Below, piece after piece: positions 1-11,810 of a DNA stretch of 64,000 nt; position 1 is the stretch's first letter; every line of letters starts with the position of its first letter. The position numbers and the translations under genes are program-made. The DNA lies in NCBI GenBank assembly GCA_030063045.1, contig JAQSEB010000020.1, positions 3,286,001 to 3,350,000 on the forward strand. Reading direction: 5' to 3'. Source of the DNA: Pratylenchus scribneri. Taxonomy: Eukaryota > Nematoda > Chromadorea > Rhabditida > Pratylenchidae. The notes beneath the pieces are model-generated. The model saw only the letters and a program-made list of their open reading frames with translations, made no database searches and was not told where the DNA came from.

Positions 1-371
1 AATATATTAAAAATTGATCAACGATCGGTGAAACATTAAAATGGCCTTTTCCCCAAAAAAAGAGCGCAAAATTCTTCTCATTCCTTTCCCCCAAAAATTC
101 CGCTCATAATTTTCCCTTTTTGTCTTTTGCCGCTCCCCGAAAAGTTGAAAGGGGCCGCCAAACTGTAAATTTTATTCGGGGCCACTACATTAACAAATTC
201 TTATCATTTTTCACAATTTATTGGTAGTCAATAATCTGGTCAGGAAATGTGAAATTTATTTTCAGCCACTGGCGCTGATAAATTTATTAAAAATTCAATA
301 AATTAATTCTCTCATTTTCCAAATTTTAAATTCGCATCAAATTTAATAATTAATTTTTTAAATTTTTTCAG
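1..371 (+). other. Intron sequence upstream of first visible MAGI exon
   Basis: AT-rich sequence ending in a TTTTTTCAG acceptor at 363-371. I see no exon in it. The upstream guanylate-kinase exons expected for MAGI are outside the window. Confidence 0.6.
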
Positions 372-3300
372 GCCATTTCTACGCCCTACAAAATCCATCA
401 TTAATAAATTCCAACGGCAATAATAATAATAAATTATCGGCTGAACATTTAAATATGGTCATTGGCAGCCAACAAAATAATTCCTCAAATTCAACCATTA
501 CCACCGGCCGTCCTTTGCCACCAAATTGGGAAATTTCTTACACCGAAAATGGCGAAAAATATTTTATTGAGTCCGATTTTTTTATTAAATTTGATTAAAT
601 TATGAATTTCTTTAATTTATGAAAATATTTTAAACATTTTTTCCGACTTTATTCCCTAAATTTATGAGACTTTATAATTTATGAAAATAATTTATAACTC
701 TTTTTTAATTTTTTCGCCTTTTAAAATATATAAATATTAACTTATTGATTAATATTTGCCAATTTTAGCCATAACACCGGCTCAACAACTTGGGATGATC
801 CAAGGGAAACAATGGTCCAATTTGGTGGGCTGCTGGATGATACGGTGGGCGGCGATGATTTGCCCCAAGGCTGGGAAAGGGTCGACGATCCAACACATGG
901 CACATTTTATGTCGAGTCAGTTTCCTACGATAATTATAAAAAGTTTAAATTATTTTATAATATTTTAAAAATTAAGACAGATTTTTAATTATTTATGAAT
1001 TACTCTGAAAATTATAGCATTTTAAACATTAATTATTTTGGCAATAATTTTACTGACTTTTGGATTTTATAAATGAAATTTGAATGGGACTTAAATTTTA
1101 TGTGAATTTGCCAATTTGTCGCGCGAATTTGATTCATTAATGGGCGCTTTGATGGGATTGGCACAAAATGTTCCATAATTGGATTGATGGAATTGGGCGG
1201 AAATTCCTCTATGAGAAAGTCGCATTTCCCACTAAAAATAAATTTTTGGGTTGATTAGATTTATTAAATGGAATTGGGATGAAGCTTTTTCATGGAAGGA
1301 ATTTAAATGCGAATTAAAAACACTTAAATCCGTAATTTAAATTTAAATTTTGTTTCATTGTAATTCGAATGCCATTATTTTTAAATAATTTTTAAGACCA
1401 TTTTCCGTAATTAATTTGCATAATTTTTGATACATTTAAACTGAATAAAAATATGTTGTATATTTTTTCTTCCAAATGTCATATTTTTTACGGAAAAAAA
1501 ACAAACCAATCCCTTTTCCCTTCTATGCTTTTTCCCAATCCTCTCCCGAATAAATTTATTCTTCACCCCAACAAATTCCATTCCATCCATTCTTGTTGTG
1601 GACTTTTTCATCAGATTAGGCGCGAGAAGCCCCCTTCCCCCTTCCATTCTTCCCTGCATTCACATTTTGGCGAGATTTAGGCTTTAGGGGGGACTTTGGG
1701 CCATTCGTGGCTAAAAGCATTCAGCGCCTCCCCCCCCCCCCCCCCCCCCCCCAGCGCCTTTCCCGCAAAGGAGAGGAAAGGGGACGAAATCGACTGAAAA
1801 TTAGGGGCGACAACAACCGAAGGCCCTTCCCCCGAGCAAATCCATTCACCGCATCCAAATCCAATGCCAAAGTCCATTATTCGCACAAAATCCATCCAAC
1901 AAATTCCAAACCCCTTTCCACCGCCATTCATTCATTCTTCGAGGATGCGACCACCACAAATCCTCGGAATAAAAGGACCGAGGCGAAACTTGGAAATGGA
2001 AAAAGGAGCGAACGCCTTCTTCAAAGCCAAAACAATGCAAATGGACGGGGAGGAACATTGTTGCACATCAATAATGCTAATTCCTTCTTTCCTTTTATTT
2101 TATTCGAATTATTTTCCATTTTAATTTGCCAAAATTCATTTTATCAATAAAAATGGCAGTGGATAATACCTAAACCCTGAATTCGAGGAATATGCGTAAA
2201 TCCACTTTTTTGTCTCTAATTAGTCCTTTTTTCCATATTTTCACCTCGCATAGATTATTCCCGAATTCTCCATTTTCACCTCATCAGGACCTCCGGGCGG
2301 AATGAGGCAATTTCAATTTTGAATGGGACATTTGATTGGGTAGACATTCTTTTTGAAAAAAAGCAACTAAATAAAAAATATTCCTCCAATTTAAATATGT
2401 AAAAAATAAAAATTCCCACGCTTTGTACCTCCATTCCCCCTTATATTCACATTCATTCCTCGTCCGTATCCATTTCCGACATCCCCATTTTCCCCTTTTT
2501 ATTTTCATTCATTCTGATTCTAAAAATTTTTGGCAAAAAATAAATGTTCCTCCAAAATAATCGGCCACTTTGCCATCAATGCGGCTGCCCCCGGTCAACA
2601 TCCACAACAAATTTATTCCAACAAAATCAGCCACAGCCAAAAAATGGCAGCGAATTATTGGACCAACTTGTTTATTTGTAAGGAGCGAATAAATTTGGCT
2701 AAAAAGAATTTACTACCGTTGGATTCGCATTTCTAAAATATTAAACGAAATTCACAATTCTTCGTTTTCTTTGACATATACAAAAAATTTGAGAAATTGC
2801 CAAAATAATCAAAATTTATGATTAGATTATTGTTGAAATAATTATTTTATTAAGCAATTTAAAACTTCAAATTTTGATTTTGACCAATTCCTAGAAGGCA
2901 AATTTGCATTCATTTTATTGAATGATCGGCGGAAAATTCATCGAATATTTCTAAATATTCTGTCGAAAAATATTGACATTTTTTTGATTTAAAAAATTTA
3001 AAAATTCCCAATTTTGAGCTTAAATTGATTATTTAAAAATAAAATAGGAATAATTTTAACAGTCACATCAACAAACGAACGCAATATGAACGACCGAACA
3101 CATTGGGAATTGTTGGAAATGGAATAGGGCCAAATAATGGGACAATGGCAAATGGTGGAACAATTATTGGCAAAGAGCCAATTTATCAATCACATCAACA
3201 TCCAAGCACATCATTCCAACAAAATGAAACTGAAAATGGAGGAGGAGGCCATTTGGTGAATTAATTAGAATAAATTAAATAATTTAAATAAATTTAATTA

Positions 3301-6300
3301 TGTATATATGAAATTATATAATTAATTTTGTTTATTTGCAGAAAGATCCACAAAACTGGCAAAATGGATCAGCGCATGGTGGAAAATATGTAATGAATAA
3401 TGGTAAAAAATAATTCAAAAATTTAAAAGAATTAAAATTAATTCGGCAGGAAATTATGGTCAAATTCAAAACCATTCAAATGGACATTTTCATCCACAAA
3501 CGAATGGCGGAAATAATGGGATGGCACATTTTGTGAGGAAATATTAAATTAAAATATTCCTCAAATTAATTCAGTATAATTTCACGCGAAATCCATCGGA
3601 ATTGGTTGGCCAAATTCACAATGTCCGAATTCAGAAAGGAGCCAAAGGACTTGGATTTACATTGATTGGCAATGATGGAACAAATATTCATGAGGAATTC
3701 ATTCAGGTGGAAAATTGGCATAAAAATTTGACAATTTGGGGAGGGATTTGGCCATAATTTTAAGGAGAATTAAAAGGCATTAAGATTGAGTAATCAAATT
3801 ACATTCCAAGTCGATTCCACAATGATGCAAATATAAAAATCCATTTTTAATTAGAAATTTATTTAAAATTATAGTCATTTTAATTGCAAATATTTCCGGA
3901 AAATGTTCGCCAAAAAATGTTTTACAATTGTGTTTTCCCTTTCCCGAAAATGTTCGCCAAAAAATGTTTTACAATTGTGTTTTCCCTTTCCGGAAAATGT
4001 TCGCCAAAAAATGTTTTACAATTGTGTTTTCCCTTTCCGGAAAATGTTCGCCAAAAAATGTTTTACAATTGTGTTTTCCCTTTCGGAAAATGTTCGCCAA
4101 AAAATGTTTTACAATTGTGTTTTCCCTTTCCGGAAAATGTTCGCCAAAAAATGTTTTACAATTGTGTTTTCCCTTTCCGGAAAATGTTCGCCAAAAAATG
4201 TTTTACAATTGTTTTTTTTCCTTTCCGGAAAATGTTCGCCAAAAAATGTTTTACAATTGTTTTTTCCTTTCCGGAAAATGTTCGCCAAAAAATGTTTTAC
4301 AATTGTGTTTTCCCTTTCCGGAAAATGTTCGCCAAAAAATGTTTTACAATTGTGTTTTCCCTTTCCGGAAAATGTTCGCCAAAAAATGTTTTATAATTGT
4401 GTTTTCCCTTTCGGAAAATGTTCGCCAAAAAATGTTTTACAATTGTGTTTTCCCTTTCCGGAAAATGTTCGCCAAAAATGTTTTACAATTGTGTTTTCCC
4501 TTTCGGAAAATGTTCGCCAAAAAATGTTTTACAATTGTGTTTTTTCCTTTCCGGAAAATGTTCGCCAAAAAATGTTTTACAATTGTGTTTTCCCTTTCCG
4601 GAAAATGTTCGCCAAAAAATGTTTTACAATTGTGTTTTCCCTTTCCGGAAAATGTTCGCCAAAAAATGTTTTATAATTGTGTTTTCCCTTTCGGAAAATG
4701 TTCGCCAAAAAATGTTTTACAATTGTGTTTTCCCTTTCCGGAAAATGTTCGCCAAAAATGTTTTACAATTGTGTTTTCCCTTTCGGAAAATGTTCGCCAA
4801 AAAATGTTTTACAATTGTGTTTTCCCTTTCGGAAAATGTTCGCCAAAAAATGTTTTACAATTGTGTTTTCCCTTTCCGGAAAATGTTCGCCAAAAAATGT
4901 TTTACAATTGTGTTTTCCCTTTCCAGTAAATATTCACTGGTGTTTTTTCTTTCTAGATAATTTTGGAAATACTTTTCCAGAATATGATAAGATAATAGAT
5001 AATGCTTATTAATAAACCCAAGATTTTCTAAATTTTTAATGTTTTCACTCCCTAATAATTTTCAAATTTTAAAATGATTTTTTATTTGCACCATTATTGA
5101 ATCGATCTAGCACCATCAAATTAATTTAAATTTACAATTTTGATGATCATTAAATATATTTTTATACAGATCAAAAGCATAATCACGAATGGGCCAGCCC
5201 ATGCTGAAGGCAGTCTCCGATCTGGGGATGTGCTCGTTTATGTCAATGAGCAGGTGAAAATATTTAATTGGCAAAAATAAATGTAATTATTATTTTCAGT
5301 GTATGCTTGGCGCCAGCCAGGACGATGCTTGCCAAGTTTTTCGCTCAATTTCCGTTGGTGAAATTGTCCAAATTCAAATTTGTCGTGGATATCCGCTTCA
5401 ATTGGACCCAACAAATCGGGTGAGAATTTAATTTAAGAAATTATGACACTATTAATGGAAAAATAGGTCCAAATTATTTGAGGAATTTATTTTTTATTAA
5501 GAAATAATTTTTCGCTTATCTTGAACGAATAATTATGAAATAATTTTGCCTATTTTCGAAAAGAATACTTTTGCCAGAAGAAAAGATATTATTAAATTTT
5601 TAGTCCTAATCTAGCACTAAAGTGGTTTAGGACGAGAGGCCTAGGCTCTCGCCTTGGGTCTTAGCCTAGGCCTAATAAGTCCCCCAGTAGCCCATAGAAA
5701 GGAATATGGATAAGGGGAACTCGACTTTAAATTATTCTTTATTAATTGGGCCGGAAAATATGATAAATAATAAATATGAAAGGTAAAAGCAATAGGAAGG
5801 GAAAAAGGCTGTTTTTAAAAAGGCAGATTGGGGCAATATTTGATTGATAGGGTTACGGTACAGGCGATTAGGCAAAAATTGAGGGTACAGTAGGACAAAT
5901 ATGAGAGGGATGCCCTTAGGCATAATTGGCTCTAAAAATAATTAATTTTTTTGAAGATTTTTACGGAAAATGTTTATGCATCGGCTCAACAAATGCAACA
6001 ACAATTGGCAAATAATAATTCAAATATGCTTCGATTGCCTCGAGAAAATCATGAAATCGAAATTTGCAAAGGCCAAAAGGGATTCGGCTTCACAATTTAC
6101 GATGACCCTTTTGGTGGGAAAAAATATTAAATAAAAATTAAAAATCTGAAAAAATAAATTAAATAATTTTAATTCAGGTCAACGAGTCAAAAGCATTTTG
6201 CACCCGGACCAATGTCCAAATTTGCTGGAAGGCGACACCATTTTGGAGGTATATTCCAAATTATTTGTCCAATTTTTTACCATATATTCGATTTTTATGG

Positions 6301-9300
6301 GGACAATATTTTATACTTTTTTATATTTTATTTTAGCGTTTAGTAATTAGAATAAAGCCAAATATAATATGCCATTAGTATATCCAAAAATATATGGTAA
6401 ATTGCATTTCAGGTTGATGGTCGCAATGTTCGTGCCCTTCCCCATCCTCAATTGGTCCAAATGCTCCATGACTTCCCAATTGGTTATCGATGCAAAATGA
6501 TCATCCAGAGAAGAATGCCCAAACAAAGGTGGACCATAACACTTGTTAAATTATAGTAATTGAAAAAATTACTAAAAAAGTCTAAAATTTAATTAAATAA
6601 TGTAAAATCAATGAAGTTAATTCTTAGATCCCGAACGCCAACCGCCGGATTTCGATATGGTTATGGAGGAGGAGGACAGCAACAGCAACAGGGAAATGCA
6701 ATGGAAAACCAACAACAAAGGGTAAATCATTTAATATATTAATAATTTATAAAATCTGTATTAATTTGAATTTTAATATTTTAATAATAATATTTTCCCG
6801 ATAATCCAAAATTATTTTGTTAATTTTAATGAATTTTTTGCAGCCATTTTTATTCAACCAACGCTCAAAAACACCGGGGCCAGCGCGTCCAACAAATGGA
6901 CACAATGAACAAAGGCAATCTTTGTATTTCCAACATCAACAACAAAATGGAGTTGCCGGAAATTATCATTGGAATAGCACCACATTGCCAAGGGTGAATA
7001 AAAATCAATATTATAATTTTATATTAATAAATTTAACAAATTAATTAATTAATTATTCCAATTTTTGTGCAGTCAATGGGTGCCAAAATGCCCCATCAAC
7101 ACCAGCAATCATCCTCATCTTCGCCTTCTCAACATTTTGTGCCGGATGCATTGCCTCCATCCACTCAACGAATTCGTCCATCCTCCTCAACCCTTGGCTT
7201 TTCGTGCACTCCAAATTATATGCCATTGGCCGCATTGCAGAATGGAAATGGACATAATGGAACACAACAACAACGCCAAACATTGGTTATCAATTTGATT
7301 AGCCAACCCACTGGATTCGGCTTCCATTTATTGGGAGGGGCGGAGGTAGGAAATACAATTGTGACTAAATTGGAAAAATTTTTAAAAAAATATAAAAAAA
7401 ATTTAAATCTGAAAACTTACATAAGAAATTCACATAATTAGGCAAAAATGTCCCTTTAAAAATTTTAATTTTGGGTAATAAAAATTCGGCTCTTTAAAAG
7501 CTAACAAAAAAGGAAATAAAAAATCCTCTCAGTTGATTTTTTGTTATCATTAACCAACAATTTGGTTTACTAATCTCGAACCAATTTTTAATGACATCAT
7601 TGAGGATTCGAACCAAAGCTCTTTGATAATAGAAATTAAAGCCATTAACCATTATGCTATTTGGTTCATTGAAAGACGAATTTCATAATAAATATAAGTG
7701 GAATTGACATTTTGTGATACCATATTTGTGTTTTTAAACTTTACATTCCAAAATTAAATTCATAAAAACTTAATTATAGAAAAATTTTTATATAATTTAA
7801 TCAATTATTTTTGTTTATAGTAATTCCTAAATATTCTAATTAAAATTTTTATTTAATCCCAAATGCCATATTTTCACTATTTTATTTTACTTTATAAATT
7901 AATTTTTTTCTTTAATTTAACATAAAATTATTAATTTTTAATTATTAAAAAATAAAATAATATACAGGAAAATCGTCCACTTTTGGTTGGTTCAATCATC
8001 CCTAATGGGGCGGCAGATTTGGATGGTCGATTGAGAGTTGGTGACCAAATTGTGGAAATTGATGGCCAAAGAGTGGAAGGAGCCCAGCATAATCAGGCGG
8101 TGGAATTAATTCGACAGGTACCAAAAAAATTATATTCCAAATTAATTTATCCCCCAATTTGAAGGCATCCACTGTTGGCCACGTCAATTTGATGTTAATT
8201 CGGCAACAAAATGCAACACAACAAATGCCCGAATTTGGCACATCTGCCGCGGGAATTTATGGCCAAATTAGCAAAAATAATTCGGGCAGTACAATCAGTG
8301 GAGGCAGCGGTGGTACTCATCAATTGGGGGCAAAAGGCAAATTCAACAGAAATAAATTTAAAAATATCTTATACCATATTTTTTTATTTTTACTTTTACC
8401 CCATTTTTTAATATTTTTTGCTCCAAAAAGTAGTTTTTGTCTTCTAATAAATCAGAAACCGGTTTTAACCCTATAACTATATGCCAATTTTGTAGATCTC
8501 ATCGAGACGCATCGAATTGGTATATAAAATGTCAGGTTTTGGCCCAAAATTAAAGTGTTTAAAACCTAAAACTTGAAATATGGTTTACCTGGTTTAACTC
8601 ATTCAATTTTAATTTAATACTAAGAAATATATATGCCGAAAGACGCGTCTCGATGAGATTTACAAAATTGTATAAGGTTTGTGACCGGATCCTGATTTAT
8701 TAGAAGTCAAAAATAATTTTTGGGGTAAAAAATTGTCATCCAAAATAAATAATTAATTAAATAATTTTATATTAAATTAATGAAAAATTTCCCAAAATTC
8801 ATAATATTAAAATATTTACATTTTCCAGTTCCCCCATCCGATGTTCATTTGATCAAAACGGATAGTGAACTCGATTTTGGATGTGCCATCAATTCCCATC
8901 CAAATCATCGATATATTGGTAATTGAATAAATTAATTAATATTCAATTAATTAAATAATTTAAGCGGATATAATGCCGGGAAGTGCGGCCCATCGATCGG
9001 GTCGATTGCGCATTGGGGATTGTGTGATGGCCATAAATGGATTGGCCGTTAATTCGATGAGCCATCAGGTGGGAAAAATAATAATAAATTTGAAAATATT
9101 TAAATATTGAACTTTTGGCAAATTCCCCAATAAATCTTAAAAAATTCTAATTCATATCAAAATCAAAATAAAGAATGGATTTACTGTCAATTTTGGCCAA
9201 TAAAATTCCTACATAAATTGAATGTTTTAGGGCACAATTAATGCAATATTATAAAGGTTATTCTTAAAAACAATGCCTAAAAGGCCTTTCCTATTTGTCC

Positions 9301-11008
9301 TACCGTACTCCCACTTGTTGCCTAATCGCCTGTACCGTAGCCCTATCAATCAAATATTGCCTCAAACCTCAATCTGCCTTTTTAATTCATCCTTTTTCCT
9401 CTCCTCTTCCATTGCTTTTTACCCTTCACATTATTTTCACATTTCGGGCACAATTAATAAAGAATAATTTAAAGTTAGTTTACCTTTTATCCAGGGCCAC
9501 AGGGGCTAAGGACTCCGGCTAAGGCACGGGGGGGGGGGGAGAGCTTGGCCCAAATCTCGTCCCAAACCATTTTAGCCTTAGAATAAGGACTAATAGTCAT
9601 AATAATATTCTTCGATTCTAATTTCTTATATTTTAAGTTGAATAGCTAAAAAAGATATTCCAAATAGGCAAAATATTTTCAAAAGCTTTCATTTTTTTAG
9701 CAAGTACTTCAATTTATTCGAAGCGCTGGCAATCAATTGACACTGACAATTGATCCAAACAATGGAAAGGGCCCATCAATGGGAGGAGTGGGCGATGGCC
9801 AATCCTCCATCGATTCCCCAATGGCCAATTATGCTCGATTGGGCCCAAAGAATGGAGGGGCGGGGGCAAATGGTGTTGGGGACATTTATGGAATGAATAG
9901 AGGAGGCAGTTTGGTCCGGGACCATAACAATCCGGCGATTGGGGGCAGTGGAAGTAGCATTGGTGGAGGAGGGCGAAGGAGTGCGGTCAGTTTTTAAAGG
10001 GGTGAATTAAATTGGGTAATTTCAAATGAATAATTCATTTTGAAGGATATACATATTTTTAAGACTTTTTAAAATTACTTTTGTTCAAAAAATGCCAAAA
10101 AAGGAACAATAAATTGGGACGAATGAATTAATATTCTATAAGTGTCGTTTTTAGATCACAAAATTACTTACAAAATGATAGCAAAAGGCATCGATTAATA
10201 TTTTGATTTTAGCCAAAATTTATTAGATGAAAAATCCATTTGCTTACTTTTTGTTTCCACAGCCCATCCTAGTCACTTACTACCACGTGTCGTACGGTGG
10301 TAGCATGAAATCAAAAATACTGTATTTGAATAAATAAAAAATACCATATTCCCTTCCATAGGATGCCCTCCAGCATCATTCCTCTTCCCAATGTTCAACC
10401 ACATCTTCGCCCTATTATTCCATCATCCAGATGGAATTGCGCAGGGCCGACCGCGGTTTTGGCTTCTCGATCCGGGGCGGTTCCGAATTTGGCATGCCCT
10501 TGTTCATCCTTCGAATCGCTGATGATGGGCCTGCGGCTGGAAGTCCAATGCAGGTACAAATAATTTTGTACTCCTAATCTACGGTTAAAGTTGTTTAAGA
10601 GTAGAGATGGGCCTAAGACTCTCGCCCCGGGCCTTCTCCGGACGCCTCAAAGAACGGGATAGGGTTATTATTTATTAATTTTGCTGGAAAATGTGATAAT
10701 AATGTGAAGGGGAAAAGGCATTTTAGAAGAGGAAAGGGGCGGGTTTAAAAGGTAGATGAGGCAATATTTGATTGATAGGGTTACGGTACAGGCGATTAGG
10801 CAAAGATAGTGGGTACAGTAGGATGAATAGGAAATGTCGTTAGGTATTATTGGCATTGACTATGTATATTTTCCAATTAATTCAGATTGGCGATCAATTG
10901 ATGGAAATTGACGGCGAATCGACGGATGGAATGACTCATGAACGGGCAATTGGGCTAATCAAAGAGAGGCAACAAGTTCGATTGGTGCTAAGGAGGCAGA
11001 AAATATAA
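372..11008 (+). CDS. magi-1: MAGI-family junction scaffold, 5' partial (2 WW + 5 PDZ)
   Basis: Scaffold that links membrane receptors and junction proteins on the inner face of the plasma membrane. Exons: 372-570, 769-915, 3063-3255, 3342-3402, 3450-3532, 3575-3706, 5170-5253, 5300-5419, 5957-6113, 6178-6248, 6413-6528, 6628-6721, 6844-6993, 7073-7345, 7968-8117, 8165-8336, 8829-8918, 8965-9068, 9701-9985, 10362-10553, 10886-11008. All phases agree, giving about 997 residues to the stop. WW1 ([19 protein letters not shown]) is split by intron 1; WW2 ([19 protein letters not shown]) by intron 2. PDZ1 spans 3575-5419 and ends in [10 protein letters not shown], a MAGI hallmark. PDZ2 is 5957-6528, PDZ3 7230-8200, PDZ4 8840-9740, PDZ5 10430-11005. 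The guanylate-kinase part and any N-terminal PDZ0 would lie left of the window. The intron after 8336 starts with GC instead of GT. Poly-Q and G/N-rich linkers separate the domains. Domain order makes the family assignment firm. Confidence 0.94.
916..3062 (+). other. 2.1-kb MAGI intron 2
   Basis: Long intron splitting WW2. It holds a run of about 24 C at 1729-1752, flanked by GC-richer sequence open on both strands (1707-2150), but nothing recognisable as protein. A short open stretch at 2544-2672 ends in a GTAAGG donor-like site and could be a cassette exon, but the exons at 915 and 3063 join perfectly without it. Confidence 0.6.
3890..4925 (+). repeat. 47-bp minisatellite, about 22 copies, in a MAGI intron
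   Basis: Head-to-tail copies of a roughly 47-bp unit (contains GTTCGCCAAAAAATG and TTTACAATTGTG) fill the intron between the two halves of PDZ1. Units differ mainly by loss or gain of one to three bases in homopolymers. The long overlapping reading frames here are by-products of the repeat and are not genes. Flanks are ordinary AT-rich intron. Confidence 0.95.
5600..5935 (+). repeat. Dispersed ~330-bp element, copy 1 (forward)
   Basis: First of nine copies of one family. Landmarks in order: CCTAATCTAG..CTAAAG, a GC-rich block with CTCGCC and AGGCCT, ATTATTCTTTATTAATT, GGAAAAT.TGATAATAA, ATATTTGATTGATAGG, TTACGGTACAGGCGATTAGG, GTACAGTAGGA, and an end near GGCATTATTGGCATTGAC. This copy lies in a MAGI intron (5420-5956). 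No coding capacity and no clear terminal inverted repeat, so the class is unknown. Confidence 0.9.
7600..7675 (-). repeat. tRNA-like relic (possible SINE head)
   Basis: On the minus strand the sequence reads TAGCATAATGGTTAATG (A-box-like), then 35 bases on a perfect B-box GGTTCGAATCC. An acceptor stem cannot be formed, so this is not a functional tRNA. It sits inside the MAGI intron 7346-7967. A second GGTTCGAGATT block follows at about 7570-7585 on the same strand. Confidence 0.35.
8415..8740. mobile_element. Hairpin (foldback) element in a MAGI intron
   Basis: Two arms of about 110 bp are near-perfect reverse complements: ATCTCATCGAGACGC at 8493-8507 matches the inverse near 8645-8661, and CTTCTAATAAATCAG at 8440-8454 matches the inverse near 8692-8706. 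The loop is about 100 bp. No coding sequence. It lies in the GC-AG intron 8337-8828. Confidence 0.8.
9237..9597 (-). repeat. Dispersed ~330-bp element, copy 2 (reverse)
   Basis: Inverse orientation of the family in the MAGI intron 9069-9700. It shows GCCTAATCGCCTGTACCG, CTATCAATCAAATATTGCC and GGGCACAATTAATAAAGAA. It carries a run of G at 9530-9539 near its GC-rich end. Confidence 0.88.
10570..10860 (+). repeat. Dispersed ~330-bp element, copy 3 (forward)
   Basis: Copy in the MAGI intron 10554-10885. It has CTCCTAATCTACGG at the left end and TTACGGTACAGGCGATTAGG with GTACAGTAGGATGAATAGG on the right. The element fills nearly the whole intron. Confidence 0.88.
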
Positions 11009-11810
11009 ACAAATGTCATTTTTCATCAGACCACTATTTTTAATTTTATTTTTACTTGCCAATTTTGCATCCATTTTGCTTAATATTTTATTTCCAATTT
11101 ATCCATTAATCCACTTAAATGCCTTGTTTTTTTCACCAATTATAATATTTTTGATTAATCCTATATATTTCCCCTCATATTAAAAGTGCGGCATACATTT
11201 TTCAATGCATTCTACTTTAAATCTATCCATAAATTTTTCCGAATTTTAACCTATTTTCCCCCTAAAATTCATCAACAAAAATAATAAAATCAACGCACAA
11301 TTTGTTCTCTGATGAATATAATTTTCTGCCAATTCAAATAATTTTCCATTCATTTCACATTTTTCATATTTTATTAAAATATTATAAACATTTTATTGTG
11401 GGTCAATAAGAGATTGTTTTGTGTTTATAGGAGAAAATTTATTATAGGCAATAAAATTCATATAAGTAAGATCAAAATAATGGGTGGATTTGCTGTGGAA
11501 ATACAAATAATTGAATGGATAAGTCAAATTGAAGGAATAATCAAATCCAAAAATACGAATCATATTTGTAGTGGGTGGGGATAGGAATTGGGGAAGGATT
11601 TAGGATTGGAATGGTTAATGAGACAAATTATAAATGGATCAAAATCAATGAGGGAAAGGAATACCAAAATAGGAATCATATTTGTGGTGAGAGAAGGGGA
11701 TTGGGACGGATTTAATGTGAAATCTGGAGTATTTCGGAGGCAATGTCATGGTAAGAAAATAATTTGTGAATCTTCCTATTTCTCATCAGGTCAAAATTCT
11801 GGGAATTTCT
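11009..11810. other. Convergent intergenic space between MAGI and the coiled-coil gene
   Basis: Holds the 3' ends of two genes that converge. It is AT-rich with several AATAAA-like sites (for example near 11280). Open frames at 11396-11866 on the plus strand are low-complexity and partly antisense to the last exon of the neighbouring gene. No separate gene is visible. Confidence 0.6.

Noticed and set aside
3884..5012. Long overlapping frames of up to 333 codons
   Set aside because: All arise from the 47-bp minisatellite read in different frames. They lie in an intron between two halves of a PDZ domain and show no independent start or splice context.
5600..5935. tRNA-derived SINE identity of the ~330-bp element
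   Set aside because: No A/B boxes at either end, and no terminal A-run; the class was left open.
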